64,000 nucleotides of DNA from Geobacillus sp. 46C-IIa (GTDB lineage: Bacteria; Bacillota; Bacilli; Bacillales; Anoxybacillaceae): the NCBI RefSeq assembly GCF_014679505.1, contig NZ_CP061474.1, positions 3,072,001 through 3,136,000 on the forward strand, in the 5' to 3' direction. The notes under the pieces are model-generated. The model saw only the letters and a program-made list of their open reading frames with translations. It searched no databases and was not told the origin of the DNA. Of this stretch, positions 1 to 7,286 are shown one piece after another (position 1 is the stretch's first letter; every line of letters starts with the position of its first letter). A program made the translations under genes and the position numbers.

Positions 1-79
1 AGCGGGCGATGAAAATGGCAATGAGTCCAACGAGAAGCAAGACGACGACGCCAATGACAATCAACCATGGCGCAACCAT
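1..79 (-). CDS. floT: Flotillin-like protein, N-terminus only (cut by window edge)
   Basis: Only the first 26 codons are in the window. They read MVAPWLIVIGVVVLLLVGL and continue hydrophobic, which fits the membrane-inserting N-terminal hairpin of bacterial flotillins. The ATG at 79 is preceded by a purine-rich GGGGA. The gene lies just downstream of an NfeD-family gene on the same strand, which is the order of B. subtilis yuaF-floT. Flotillins scaffold ordered membrane domains together with NfeD partners. The identification rests mainly on this neighbourhood, because too little of the protein is visible for a domain call. Confidence 0.6.
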   Translation of the reverse strand, partial: MVAPWLIVIGVVVLLLVGLIAIFIAR

Positions 80-100
80 GACAGTTCCCCTTTCTTTGTT

Positions 101-640
101 TTAGATGGAAAGATGATACGGATCGTGCCTCGCCACCACAGCGACGCCGTTTTCCATTTGCACGATGATGACCTCTTCCCCTGACGGAATGGCTTCATTA
201 TTTACGCTCTTCGCCGCTTTGGCCACCACACCGCTTTTGCGGGAGATGAGAATTTCACCAAACCCATCCGGCGGCACGGACACGATCACCTTCGCCAGCG
301 ATCCTTCCAATTCGGCATCTGTATACCCAAGCGACGCCTCAGCCGACCGAAGCGGCAAAAAAACGAAAAAGTGCAATAAGAGCACGATGACAAGCGCCAC
401 TCCCAAACTCAGCCAAACGATCCAACGCGACGCCCAATCCGTATACCATTCCGCCAACAGACCGACCGCACTTGCGACAATGAAAAACGATAAGACGAGT
501 TGCGGGCTGAACAGCGGATGATCGGCCACATCGAACAGACCGTCAAGCACATCGCTGAAGAAAAAATACAAAACCGTCAACAATGCACTGACCACCAGCA
601 CCGCTCCGTATACCACTTCAGGCGGATGACCGAACCACAT
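101..640 (-). CDS. NfeD-family membrane protein (YuaF-like)
   Basis: The 179-residue product has three to four N-terminal membrane segments (about residues 5-100) and a C-terminal beta-rich domain of about 65 residues (SLAKVIVSVPPDGFGEILIS onward) typical of the OB-fold of NfeD proteins. Short NfeD proteins without the protease domain are encoded next to flotillins, and the following gene here begins like a flotillin. The start is placed at 640 (MWFGHPP) because AAAGGAGGGG lies about 10 bases upstream. The longer frame from 664 would begin inside the promoter and Shine-Dalgarno region. A sigma-W-type promoter sits immediately upstream, consistent with envelope-stress control. Confidence 0.85.
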   Translation of the reverse strand: MWFGHPPEVVYGAVLVVSALLTVLYFFFSDVLDGLFDVADHPLFSPQLVLSFFIVASAVGLLAEWYTDWASRWIVWLSLGVALVIVLLLHFFVFLPLRSAEASLGYTDAELEGSLAKVIVSVPPDGFGEILISRKSGVVAKAAKSVNNEAIPSGEEVIIVQMENGVAVVARHDPYHLSI

Positions 641-669
641 CTCCCTCCCCTCCTTTCTCGTCAACGATG

Positions 670-697
670 TATACGGCCGAAGAACCAGTTGGTTTCA
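670..697 (-). promoter_or_regulatory. Sigma-W-type promoter for the nfeD-flotillin operon
   Basis: On the minus strand the sequence reads TGAAAC (697-692), exactly 16 bases, then CGTATA (675-670). The Bacillus ECF sigma-W consensus is TGAAAC-N16-CGTA. Transcription would start near 663, giving a leader of about 23 bases that contains the strong AAAGGAGG site before the ATG at 640. The B. subtilis yuaF-floT operon belongs to the sigma-W regulon, so motif, spacing and context agree. Confidence 0.85.
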
Positions 698-739
698 TCA
701 TTTTTCCATCATCATCAAAATTCGACAAATTGTTTTCGA

Positions 740-1315
740 TTTCCTGTATTTCAGCCGTTTATTTCAAAAAATCGCCGCCGTATTCTTCCGATCGCTATCT
801 TCAGCTATGACGCCACTCGTAATGAACCTTCCTTTTTCACTGTGAAGTTTCCGTTTTTAACGTTCCCGATTTCCGTTTTTTGACCATCGAATGGTGCAAA
901 CTCCCGTGGCGCGAGTACATCTGCCATGACAAACCCGGTCGCCGCCGCTCTGTTAAGCAAAATGGGGGATAATGAAGATGAGAAGGTGAAAGTGAATGCT
1001 CATCCACCTTGAGCTCGATGAGGCAAAACAGCGTCTGTTGTTCGATTTTTTCGAAACATATTTACGGTTATCGGATGAAGAAGAAATCCGACTGCGAAAT
1101 GAGGTGAATACAATGGAGGAGAAAAGAAGGCGGCCAAAGTCACGGAACTCATCGTCTCATACGAGCAGAAAGGCATGGAGAAAGGAATCGACAAAGGAAT
1201 GGAAAAAGCAAGGCTGGATGTTGCGAAACGAATGTTGGCAAAAGGATAGGATGTCGACACGATTCATGAACTGACCGAGCTGCCGCTTGAAAAGATTGAA
1301 CAATTGAAGAAATAA
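740..1315 (+). pseudogene. Decayed Rpn/PD-(D/E)XK transposase-like gene
   Basis: Fragments in different plus frames match, in order, the intact protein encoded at 19493-20365. RRILPIAIFSYDATRNEPSF (about 775-835) matches RTRIVPIAVFHYDSLREEPS. NPVAAALLSKMGD (about 931-970), LELDEAKQRLLFDFFETY and then KVTELIVSYEQKGMEKG follow. At least two frame changes and an in-frame TAG (in LAKG-stop-DVDTIHEL) interrupt the reading, and the N-terminal nuclease part is missing. The end is set at the TAA at 1313-1315. It is a dead copy of the family. Confidence 0.8.
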
Positions 1316-1456
1316 TACAGGGGCAAAAGCCTTCCTCCCTGGCATTCCATCCCGAATTGCCGTCCCTCGATCTCTCCAAAACGTTGAGAAATCCCCTAGG
1401 GAGAAAGGCCTCTTGATCGCTGTTTCCATCCATATTTTGGCTGACAGCCCGATCGT

Positions 1457-1777
1457 CTAAAGCCCCAGCCGCTCCAGCTCGCGGTCAAGCCTCCCCGTCA
1501 GCATGAGCCCGTACATGCGGAAGTCAGCACGTAGCGACCAAAGCGGATGGCCAAAGGTGGCAGGCTTGTTTCCTTCGATAAAAAAGTGGCTGAACCAAGC
1601 GAGTGCATAGGCGGCGATTGGCGCACCAAGCAGCCACCATGCGTTCTTCGTCACGATCGCGATGATCGCGAACAAAAAGACAAAACTCGTCCCGGCAAAA
1701 TGCCACCACCGCGTCGCTCGTTTGCGGTGCTGGGTCAAATAGAACGGCCAAAACTCTTCATAGTCGCGAAACTCCAT
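1457..1777 (-). CDS. DUF962 / Mpo1-like small membrane protein
   Basis: The 106-residue protein begins EFWPFYLTQHRKRATRWWHFAGT, the signature of DUF962 (yeast Mpo1/YGL010w type), followed by two hydrophobic segments (about residues 27-65) and a second histidine cluster near WFSHFF. In yeast Mpo1 these histidines bind iron for a fatty-acid dioxygenase. Bacterial short forms are uncharacterised, so the enzymatic role is inference. GGGGGA lies about 9 bases before the ATG. The start overlaps the 3' end of the upstream gene by 43 bases, suggesting cotranscription. Confidence 0.75.
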   Translation of the reverse strand: MEFRDYEEFWPFYLTQHRKRATRWWHFAGTSFVFLFAIIAIVTKNAWWLLGAPIAAYALAWFSHFFIEGNKPATFGHPLWSLRADFRMYGLMLTGRLDRELERLGL

Positions 1778-2055
1778 TTCCCTCTCCCCCTTTCGCTAAT
1801 AATTTGATTATACTTGTCTGGAGCATTCTTTTTCATCCACTCTATTTCTTTCTTCACCGCTTCTTGATCAACAGGTTCATTGATTAAATTTATGATTTCC
1901 TGACGCTCTTCTTGCTGTTTCTTGTCCATTTCTTGTTCCATCTGGATTTTTACCTTATTTACTTGCACCCCCGACTCAGCATACACCAACGGAACACCCG
2001 ATGTGCAAATGAGGCTCAAAGCGACAAGTGGAGAGAGCAAGAAAGATTTTTTCAT
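1735..2055 (-). CDS. Small secreted protein of unknown function
   Basis: The 106-residue product starts MKKSFLLSPLVALSLICTSG and has a hydrophobic stretch and a likely signal-peptidase site near VYA-ES. The mature part is short, charged and predicted helical (EQEMDKKQQEERQEIINLIN). No known domain is recognised. The ATG at 2055 is 12 bases downstream of GGAGG; a TTG at 2064 is an alternative but lies too close to that site. The gene overlaps the following DUF962 gene by 43 bases. It could be a species-restricted envelope peptide. Confidence 0.6.
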   Translation of the reverse strand: MKKSFLLSPLVALSLICTSGVPLVYAESGVQVNKVKIQMEQEMDKKQQEERQEIINLINEPVDQEAVKKEIEWMKKNAPDKYNQIISERGRGKWSFATMKSFGRSI

Positions 2056-2114
2056 AAAATACAAACACCTCCGTTAAATCAATATATTTACAATTAAAAT
2101 TCTATTAGAAATAC

Positions 2115-2131
2115 AAAAAAAAAAAAAAAAA
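2115..2131. repeat. Homopolymer tract of 17 adenines
   Basis: An uninterrupted A17 run lies between the small secreted-protein gene and the tnpB relic. Long homopolymers are prone to slippage. It may act as the T-run of a terminator on the minus strand, but no clear stem abuts it. Confidence 0.8.
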
Positions 2132-2193
2132 GAGTATTTATTACTAATGGAAAAATAGTCATATATTCACAAAAATTAGAGGGTACGAACACT

Positions 2194-2478
2194 CTCCCAC
2201 CTGCGCTCACGCTTAGAGTTGGGGAATTATTGGAAACGCCCGCCCCACGGCAGGCTGCCAGCCAAGCCGTCCCCGTGCGTCCCATGGTTCGGCTGCCTTG
2301 TGACGACAGCAAACGAAGCCCTTCCTTCAAAATAATTCCGAGCAGCGTTATGATCCGGGTCATGGGGCGCCCCCACTCTCGGACATGCAACGGCTGCACG
2401 TCGTCCTGCCAGCTCTCGCAATATGAGCAGAATCGATACAAAGTGCTGACGACACGGATCAACGTACACCCGTCTCAT
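2194..2478 (-). pseudogene. IS200/IS605-type tnpB relic with its right end
   Basis: On the minus strand, frames switch between CSYC...QPLHVREW, then CPRVGAPHDPDHNAARN, then EGLRLLSS. Together they resemble the C-terminal zinc finger and NAAxN motif of TnpB. Only this tail remains, with at least two frameshifts. Just beyond it, at 2194-2222, is a palindromic segment (CTCCCACCTGCGCTCACGC...GTTGGGG) similar to the segment near 10601-10632, as expected for IS605-family right ends. This part also corresponds to where TnpB guide RNAs arise, but the nuclease is dead here. Confidence 0.7.
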
Positions 2479-2520
2479 TTCGCTTTATACTCCAGCATCA
2501 TGAACAAGCGCTCCACACAA

Positions 2521-2560
2521 AAAATCGCCTCTTTCCCACCAATTCGGTGGGAAAGAGGCG
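2521..2560 (-). terminator. Terminator of the htrA-like gene
   Basis: A perfect 15-bp stem (2526-2540 with 2546-2560, loop AATTC) is followed on the minus strand by TTTT. It lies just after the stop codon of the protease gene. Confidence 0.85.
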
Positions 2561-2568
2561 CTGTCTTC

Positions 2569-3774
2569 TTACGACTGGCTGCTTTCTCTCGCTTTTAAGG
2601 CGACCGATACGGTCGTCTCAAAGCCGTCGCGGTAGATGGTCACTTTCATCCGGTCGCCGACCGATGTTTTCGTATACAAATATTTGCGCAAGGCGCTGAC
2701 GCTGTCGATTTTCTCACCGTTGATCGCCGTGATGACGTCTTTCGACTTCAGTCCGGCTTCAGCGGCTGGAGAGAACGGTTCGACCGATGTGATGGCCGCA
2801 CCATATGTCACGTTGGACGGCAATTTCAGTTCATCAGTGCGGACGTCATCGGACAGATCGGCGACATCGATGAGCTGCACGCCAAGGTATGGGCGTTTGA
2901 TTTTCCCGTCTTTCATGAGCTGTTCGACAATCGGTTTGACATTTTCGCTTGGGATCGCAAAGCCGAGCCCTTCAACCCCTGTTTCCGCGATTTTCATGCT
3001 GTTGATGCCGATCACTTGACCCGCGCTGTTGATGAGCGCGCCGCCGCTGTTGCCCGGGTTGATCGCCGCATCGGTTTGAATGACGTCGATTTCCCAATCA
3101 CCGGCTGATGTGGACACCGGCATCGTTCGTTTGCCGCTGACGATCCCTTCCGTCACCGTCCGCGACAAATCCAGCCCGAGCGGGTTGCCGATCGCCGCGA
3201 CAGGCTCGCCGATTTTCACCTTCGAGGAGTCGCCGAAGCTCGCCACTTTCGTCACACCATCAGCGGGAATTTTCAAGACGGCGAGGTCGGTGAGCGCATC
3301 GGCTCCGACGATCTCGGCTTTCACTTTTTTCCCGTTCGCGAGCGCCACTTCGACTTTGTTCGCTCCTTCAATGACATGGTTGTTCGTCACAATATACGCC
3401 ACATTGCCTTCTTTTTTGAAGATGACGCCCGAACCCGTTCCCGCTTCGGTATCTTGTGCTTGTTCGGAGAAAAAGTCGACTTGCTTCTGGATGTTGACGA
3501 CGCCGACGACGGCATCAGCCACTTTGTTAATGGCGGCGATCATGTTCGTGTTGACGTTCGCCGTCGGCTGCAATGGCAGCGCTTCGCTTTTCGCTGCCGT
3601 TTCGGCTGCGGTGTTTTGAGAATGGGTTTCACTCTGAATCCATTTTGGCGCCACATACCACGTCGCCGCGCTGCCGATCACCGCCCCCGCGACGGAAGCG
3701 GCCAGCCATGACAGAAAGCGGCCGCGCCGTTTCGGTTGTGGAGCGGGCGTTGGTTCAAATGGCGTCATGTCCAT
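2569..3774 (-). CDS. HtrA-family membrane-anchored serine protease (HtrB-like)
   Basis: The 401-residue protein has a short cytoplasmic tail, one transmembrane anchor (about 20-42), a trypsin-like S1C domain and a C-terminal PDZ domain (about 300-395). The triad is visible as His133 (NNHVIEG), Asp163 (ALTDLAVLK) and Ser243 (NPGNSGGAL). Such proteases degrade misfolded exported proteins at the membrane-wall interface. The gene is divergent from a two-component pair, the arrangement of htrB and cssRS in B. subtilis. GGGAGGAG lies 8 bases before the ATG. The leader from the proposed promoter is about 215 bases and holds no convincing gene. Confidence 0.9.
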   Translation of the reverse strand: MDMTPFEPTPAPQPKRRGRFLSWLAASVAGAVIGSAATWYVAPKWIQSETHSQNTAAETAAKSEALPLQPTANVNTNMIAAINKVADAVVGVVNIQKQVDFFSEQAQDTEAGTGSGVIFKKEGNVAYIVTNNHVIEGANKVEVALANGKKVKAEIVGADALTDLAVLKIPADGVTKVASFGDSSKVKIGEPVAAIGNPLGLDLSRTVTEGIVSGKRTMPVSTSAGDWEIDVIQTDAAINPGNSGGALINSAGQVIGINSMKIAETGVEGLGFAIPSENVKPIVEQLMKDGKIKRPYLGVQLIDVADLSDDVRTDELKLPSNVTYGAAITSVEPFSPAAEAGLKSKDVITAINGEKIDSVSALRKYLYTKTSVGDRMKVTIYRDGFETTVSVALKARESSQS

Positions 3775-3997
3775 AGGTCATCTCCTCCCTTATGATACAT
3801 CTTCATTGATATCCAAGCATAAGACCGCTTCGGGCGCATGCTCGCAAAACAGCGAAAAGGCGGATGAAACACAACCACATCTCCGACGTCCACCGGCCGC
3901 GCAGATAAGGAAGACCATCTAGTCCGACGCTTTCCTGCCTGCGTCATACTATAGATGAGCCGCATCTTCTGTTCCTCCCTTTTCCTCTTCGTCTATC

Positions 3998-4031
3998 ATC
4001 ATAGCCAAGGAAAGTGAAAAAACGGTGAAAA
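3998..4031 (-). promoter_or_regulatory. htrA-side promoter with tandem GTGAAAA operator
   Basis: On the minus strand, TTTTCACCGTTTTTTCAC (4031-4014) is followed after exactly 10 bases by the -10 hexamer TATGAT (4003-3998). The two TTTTCAC copies recur at 11-base spacing, one helical turn, as expected for a dimeric OmpR-type regulator. From memory, similar TTTTCA-type octamer repeats were reported upstream of the CssRS-controlled B. subtilis htrA and htrB genes. The interval 3775-3997 is leader sequence without other visible features. Confidence 0.7.
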
Positions 4032-4070
4032 AAACAATCTCGTCGGCTCGGCTTTCCTTTGTCCTTTCGA

Positions 4071-4104
4071 TTTTCACCTTTTTTTCACGCGGATTTGCTA
4101 TGAT
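4071..4104 (+). promoter_or_regulatory. Response-regulator promoter with tandem operator (mirror of the htrA side)
   Basis: TTTTCACCTTTTTTTCAC (4071-4088) is followed by 10 bases and then TATGAT (4099-4104), which is preceded by TG at one base, making an extended -10. The operator matches the arm on the htrA side in 17 of 18 positions in inverted orientation, with the same 10-base distance to its own -10. There is no good -35 hexamer, consistent with activation by a regulator bound in the -35 region. This predicts autoregulation. Confidence 0.7.
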
Positions 4105-4136
4105 AAAAATAATGATGAAAAACAGGGGGAACGGCC

Positions 4137-4808
4137 ATGAAAGTGTTGCTGGCGGAAGATGATCTCCATTTAGGGGAATTGATTGTGCACTTATTAAAAA
4201 AGAAAGGAATCGACCATATCGATTGGGTTCAAGAGGGCGAAGACGCATACGATTACGCGATGGCGGAGTTTTACGACGTCGTCGTGCTCGATTGGATGCT
4301 TCCAAACGGCGATGGGGTGGACATTTGCCGCCGGTTGAGGCAAAACGGCTATACGGGCGCGATTTTGATGTTGACGGCCAAAGACGCTGTGCAAGACCGC
4401 GTCACCGGACTTGAGGCGGGGGCGGACGATTACTTGGTCAAACCGTTTGAAATCGATGAGCTCGTCGCGCGCTTAAAAGCCCTCGCGCGGCGGACGTTCG
4501 TCCCGCTTCAAGAGGAAACCGTGACGTTCCACAGCTTCACGTTGAACCGGACAAGCCATACGCTCTACCGCGGCGATGAGGAAATTTTCCTCACCCCGCG
4601 CGAGTTTCAGCTCCTTGACCTGCTCGTGCAAAACCAAGGCCAAGTCGTTCCGCGGGAGACGATTTTGGACCGCGTCTGGGGCTGGGATGCGGATGTGTCG
4701 ATGAAAACGATTGACGCGACGATCAAATTGCTCCGTAAAAAACTGAAAGATGATGTCATTCAAACGGTGCGCGGGGTGGGATATAAAATTGATAAATCGA
4801 TGGAATGA
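4137..4808 (+). CDS. OmpR-family response regulator (CssR-like by context)
   Basis: The 223-residue protein has an N-terminal receiver domain (acidic pair ED near residue 8, phospho-acceptor Asp in VVVLDWMLP near 53, Lys in DYLVKPFE near 103) and a C-terminal winged-helix domain ending RGVGYKID. GGGGGA lies just before the ATG. It is followed by a histidine kinase with overlapping ends and is divergent from an HtrA protease, which suggests sensing of secretion or heat stress as in CssRS. The protein itself is a generic OmpR-type regulator, so the CssR assignment rests on the neighbour and the operator. Confidence 0.85.
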   Translation: MKVLLAEDDLHLGELIVHLLKKKGIDHIDWVQEGEDAYDYAMAEFYDVVVLDWMLPNGDGVDICRRLRQNGYTGAILMLTAKDAVQDRVTGLEAGADDYLVKPFEIDELVARLKALARRTFVPLQEETVTFHSFTLNRTSHTLYRGDEEIFLTPREFQLLDLLVQNQGQVVPRETILDRVWGWDADVSMKTIDATIKLLRKKLKDDVIQTVRGVGYKIDKSME

Positions 4809-6162
4809 ATGGCGCGGCTGGCTGCGCCGCTTAGGAAGCGCCGACTTGTTCCGCCGCGCCCATTGGCGGCTCACAGCGCTTTACAGCGGCATTTTCACCT
4901 TGTTTCTCGCCTTGTTTATCATGATCGCCGCTGCACTGTTTTACTGGATCACCACGTCTGATCAAGAGCGGCGCATCACCCGCCTCGCCGAGCAAGAGGC
5001 GAATACGATCGAGCAGTTTTTACTGAAGCAGAGCGATTTTGACTTGTTTAATGATGAAAGCGTCGTCCTGCTTAGTGAAGATCAACTTTTCTTTTACGTG
5101 ATCGGCTCGAACGGCGAGCTGCTTGCTGGAGATGAAGTTCATCCGCGCCTGCGCCCGTATTTTTTGAACGCGTTATCCCATTTCAAGATGAATGAACGCA
5201 CCCCCGTCTATATGAACGTATCGCTGCCGGAACACATGCCCGGCCTGGCGCGCGAGGCGTCGCGCGACTGGCGCGTGCTCGCCGCCGCCCGCCCGCTCGT
5301 CATCCACGGCGATTTTGCGGGCGTGCTGTACATCGGCATGGATGTCACGTCGTTTTTTGCGGTGTTCCATTGGCTGCTTGTCGTGCTCATCGGCTTGGCG
5401 GTGTTGTTTCTCGCCGTCGGCGTCGCGCTCAGCTTTTTTATGTCCAAGCGCGCGATTGCGCCGATTGAAGAGGCGTACGAGCGGCAGCGCCAGTTCGTCG
5501 CCGATGCTTCGCACGAATTGCGGACGCCGCTTAGCGTCGTCTTTTCGTCTGTTGAGGCGCTCACGTTGGAAGAGGACGTCATGAAAAACGACTTTGCCCG
5601 CCGCTTGCTCGACCGCTTGCGTGAGGAGCTGAAGCGAATCACGAAACTGATGAACGACCTGTTGACGCTCGCCCGCGCCGATGCAAAGCATGCCGCACTG
5701 GAACTGGCGAAACAGACGTTCGATTTCCGTCCGCACGCCGAGCGCACGTTCCAACTCCTGTCGGAACTCGGGGCAAAAAAACAGATCAAGATGCAGCTTC
5801 ACGCTCCCGAGCCAGCAATCGTCACCGCCGACCCAGACAAATTGACGCAGCTGTTGTACATTTTGCTCGACAACGCGATTAAATACACCCCCGAAGGCGG
5901 CGAAGTGACGCTGTCAATCCGCACCGAGCCGAAACAGTTCGTCCTTTCCGTCAAGGACACCGGCATCGGCATCCCGCCTGAAGACATCGGCCGCATTTTC
6001 GACCGTTTTTACCGCGTCGACAAAGCGCGATCACGCCAACAAGGGGGCCACGGCCTCGGCCTGTCAATCGCCAAGTGGATCGTCGAGGCCCACGGCGGCA
6101 CGATCCATGTCCAAAGCCAACTCGGCCAAGGGACGGAGTTTCTCGTCCGCCTGCCTGCTTAG
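4789..6162 (+). CDS. Membrane sensor histidine kinase (CssS-like by context)
   Basis: Two transmembrane segments (about residues 27-50 and 190-215 of this start) flank an extracytoplasmic sensor domain of about 140 residues. The H-box is FVADASHELRTPLSVV, and the N, G1 and G2 boxes are DNAIKYTPEGG, DTGIGIPPEDIGRIFDRFYR and GGHGLGLSIAKWI. The TTG at 4789 is chosen because GGGGTGGG lies just upstream; an ATG at 4750 in the same frame has no ribosome site. It overlaps the regulator gene by 20 bases, so the pair is translationally coupled. Confidence 0.88.
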   Translation: MINRWNEWRGWLRRLGSADLFRRAHWRLTALYSGIFTLFLALFIMIAAALFYWITTSDQERRITRLAEQEANTIEQFLLKQSDFDLFNDESVVLLSEDQLFFYVIGSNGELLAGDEVHPRLRPYFLNALSHFKMNERTPVYMNVSLPEHMPGLAREASRDWRVLAAARPLVIHGDFAGVLYIGMDVTSFFAVFHWLLVVLIGLAVLFLAVGVALSFFMSKRAIAPIEEAYERQRQFVADASHELRTPLSVVFSSVEALTLEEDVMKNDFARRLLDRLREELKRITKLMNDLLTLARADAKHAALELAKQTFDFRPHAERTFQLLSELGAKKQIKMQLHAPEPAIVTADPDKLTQLLYILLDNAIKYTPEGGEVTLSIRTEPKQFVLSVKDTGIGIPPEDIGRIFDRFYRVDKARSRQQGGHGLGLSIAKWIVEAHGGTIHVQSQLGQGTEFLVRLPA

Positions 6163-6217
6163 GCTTTGCAGCGCACTGCGAGTGGCAGGCGGCAAGGCGC
6201 GTCTTCTTTCCGCTTGA

Positions 6218-6258
6218 AATCAGAAGGCGCCCCGAGCAGATCAGGGCGCCTTCTGATT
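6218..6258 (+). terminator. Hairpin after the two-component operon
   Basis: A near-perfect 15-bp stem (6218-6232 with 6244-6258, centred on GAGCAGATCA) lies about 55 bases after the kinase stop. There is no long T-run, so termination strength is uncertain. Confidence 0.6.
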
Positions 6259-6761
6259 ATGACGGCTACATGACCGGCTGTTTTCTCACACCCCAGCATT
6301 TTTTCGAAAAACGAACGTTGCCCTGTGTTAGACGATGCAACAAGTGGAATATCTAAAAAAGCCATCTTAGGCTGTCTCCTGCCCGCATTCATCTCCCACT
6401 TGCCCACTGGGCTGCGCTCTTCTCGTTCCTTGAAGAGAGAGTCTTCTGCCGGGAAATGATAAATCGACGCAGCCACGATGGCATTGACATAGGGCATGAC
6501 CAAACCGCCGGCATCGCGGATTTCGAAAACAAGAACACAAACAAAGCGCCGCCAACATCAAACCGATACGACCCAACCACGTCTTTCTTTCCTCACCCAC
6601 AATGTCAAGCGAAAATCACCGTCCATCTTGCGGCGGATCCTCTAATGGATGATATGTTCAACAGCCCTTCAAAAAATGTTCGCTTTTCACCTCATTTTCT
6701 CCTTTCCTTTCTACAATACAAACCGTAAGCCAGTCCACCACTACACAAGGAGGTGACAAGA
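6259..6761. other. 500-base stretch with at most a decayed ORF
   Basis: No intact gene is recognised between the kinase hairpin and the next gene. On the minus strand, about 6600-6360, pieces such as RKTWLGRIGLMLAAL and VMPYVNAIVAASIYHFP in different frames could be the remains of a small membrane protein, but the family was not identified. The promoter of the following gene pair must lie in the right-hand part; TACAAT at 6712-6717 is a weak -10 candidate. Confidence 0.4.
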
Positions 6762-7286
6762 TTGAAGAAAGCTCGAGCGTTTTTTCTGCTCGCCCTTGTC
6801 GTCTTGGCGGGAGTCAGTCTGTTCCATCTTTTCGCCCCGCACGAAGTGATGGCGCACGGCCGTCCAGTCGCGCCGTTTGACGGCATGTACGGCGGAGTCG
6901 AACATCGCCATCGGGAGTTCATCATGGAACGGCGCGGGGGCTGGATGATGCCGATTTTGTTCATGCAGTGGCTCCTCCCGCTCTTGCTTGTCGGCGCGGG
7001 GGCATTGTGGCTCGCCGCGGCGCGGTCGAAGCGCTGGATCGGTTGGGCGCTCGCCGCTTTAGGGATTGCGGCGCTGCTGCCAAAATGGGTGCTGATTTTG
7101 CTCGCACTGGCTGCTGTATATGCCTTAGGGCGGCGCCAAGGGCGCAAACCGTCCATCGCTGAAGCGTGGGCGCCGTCACCGCCTTCCGTTTCCGCCGATT
7201 GGCTCGATGAATGGGAAAAAACAATTCAAAAGGAGGCCAACCAACATGGGTATTTTTCGCCGAATCAAGACAATCGTTCTCGCTGA
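6762..7286 (+). CDS. Membrane protein encoded upstream of pspA
   Basis: The protein of about 174 residues has an N-terminal signal-like helix (KKARAFFLLALVVLAGVSLF), a short extracytoplasmic His- and Gly-rich loop, then two to three further membrane helices (about 70-135) and a hydrophilic tail. TTG at 6762 is preferred because AAGGAGGTGA lies 7 bases upstream; the GTG at 6753 falls inside that ribosome site. The tail overlaps the start of pspA by 41 bases, so the two are co-translated. It may be a membrane partner that senses or anchors PspA; this is inferred from position only. Confidence 0.7.
   Translation: MKKARAFFLLALVVLAGVSLFHLFAPHEVMAHGRPVAPFDGMYGGVEHRHREFIMERRGGWMMPILFMQWLLPLLLVGAGALWLAAARSKRWIGWALAALGIAALLPKWVLILLALAAVYALGRRQGRKPSIAEAWAPSPPSVSADWLDEWEKTIQKEANQHGYFSPNQDNRSR

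Noticed and set aside
3765-3965. Possible leader peptide in the htrA leader
   Set aside because: The 66-residue frame lacks a ribosome site, overlaps the htrA ribosome site and resembles nothing.
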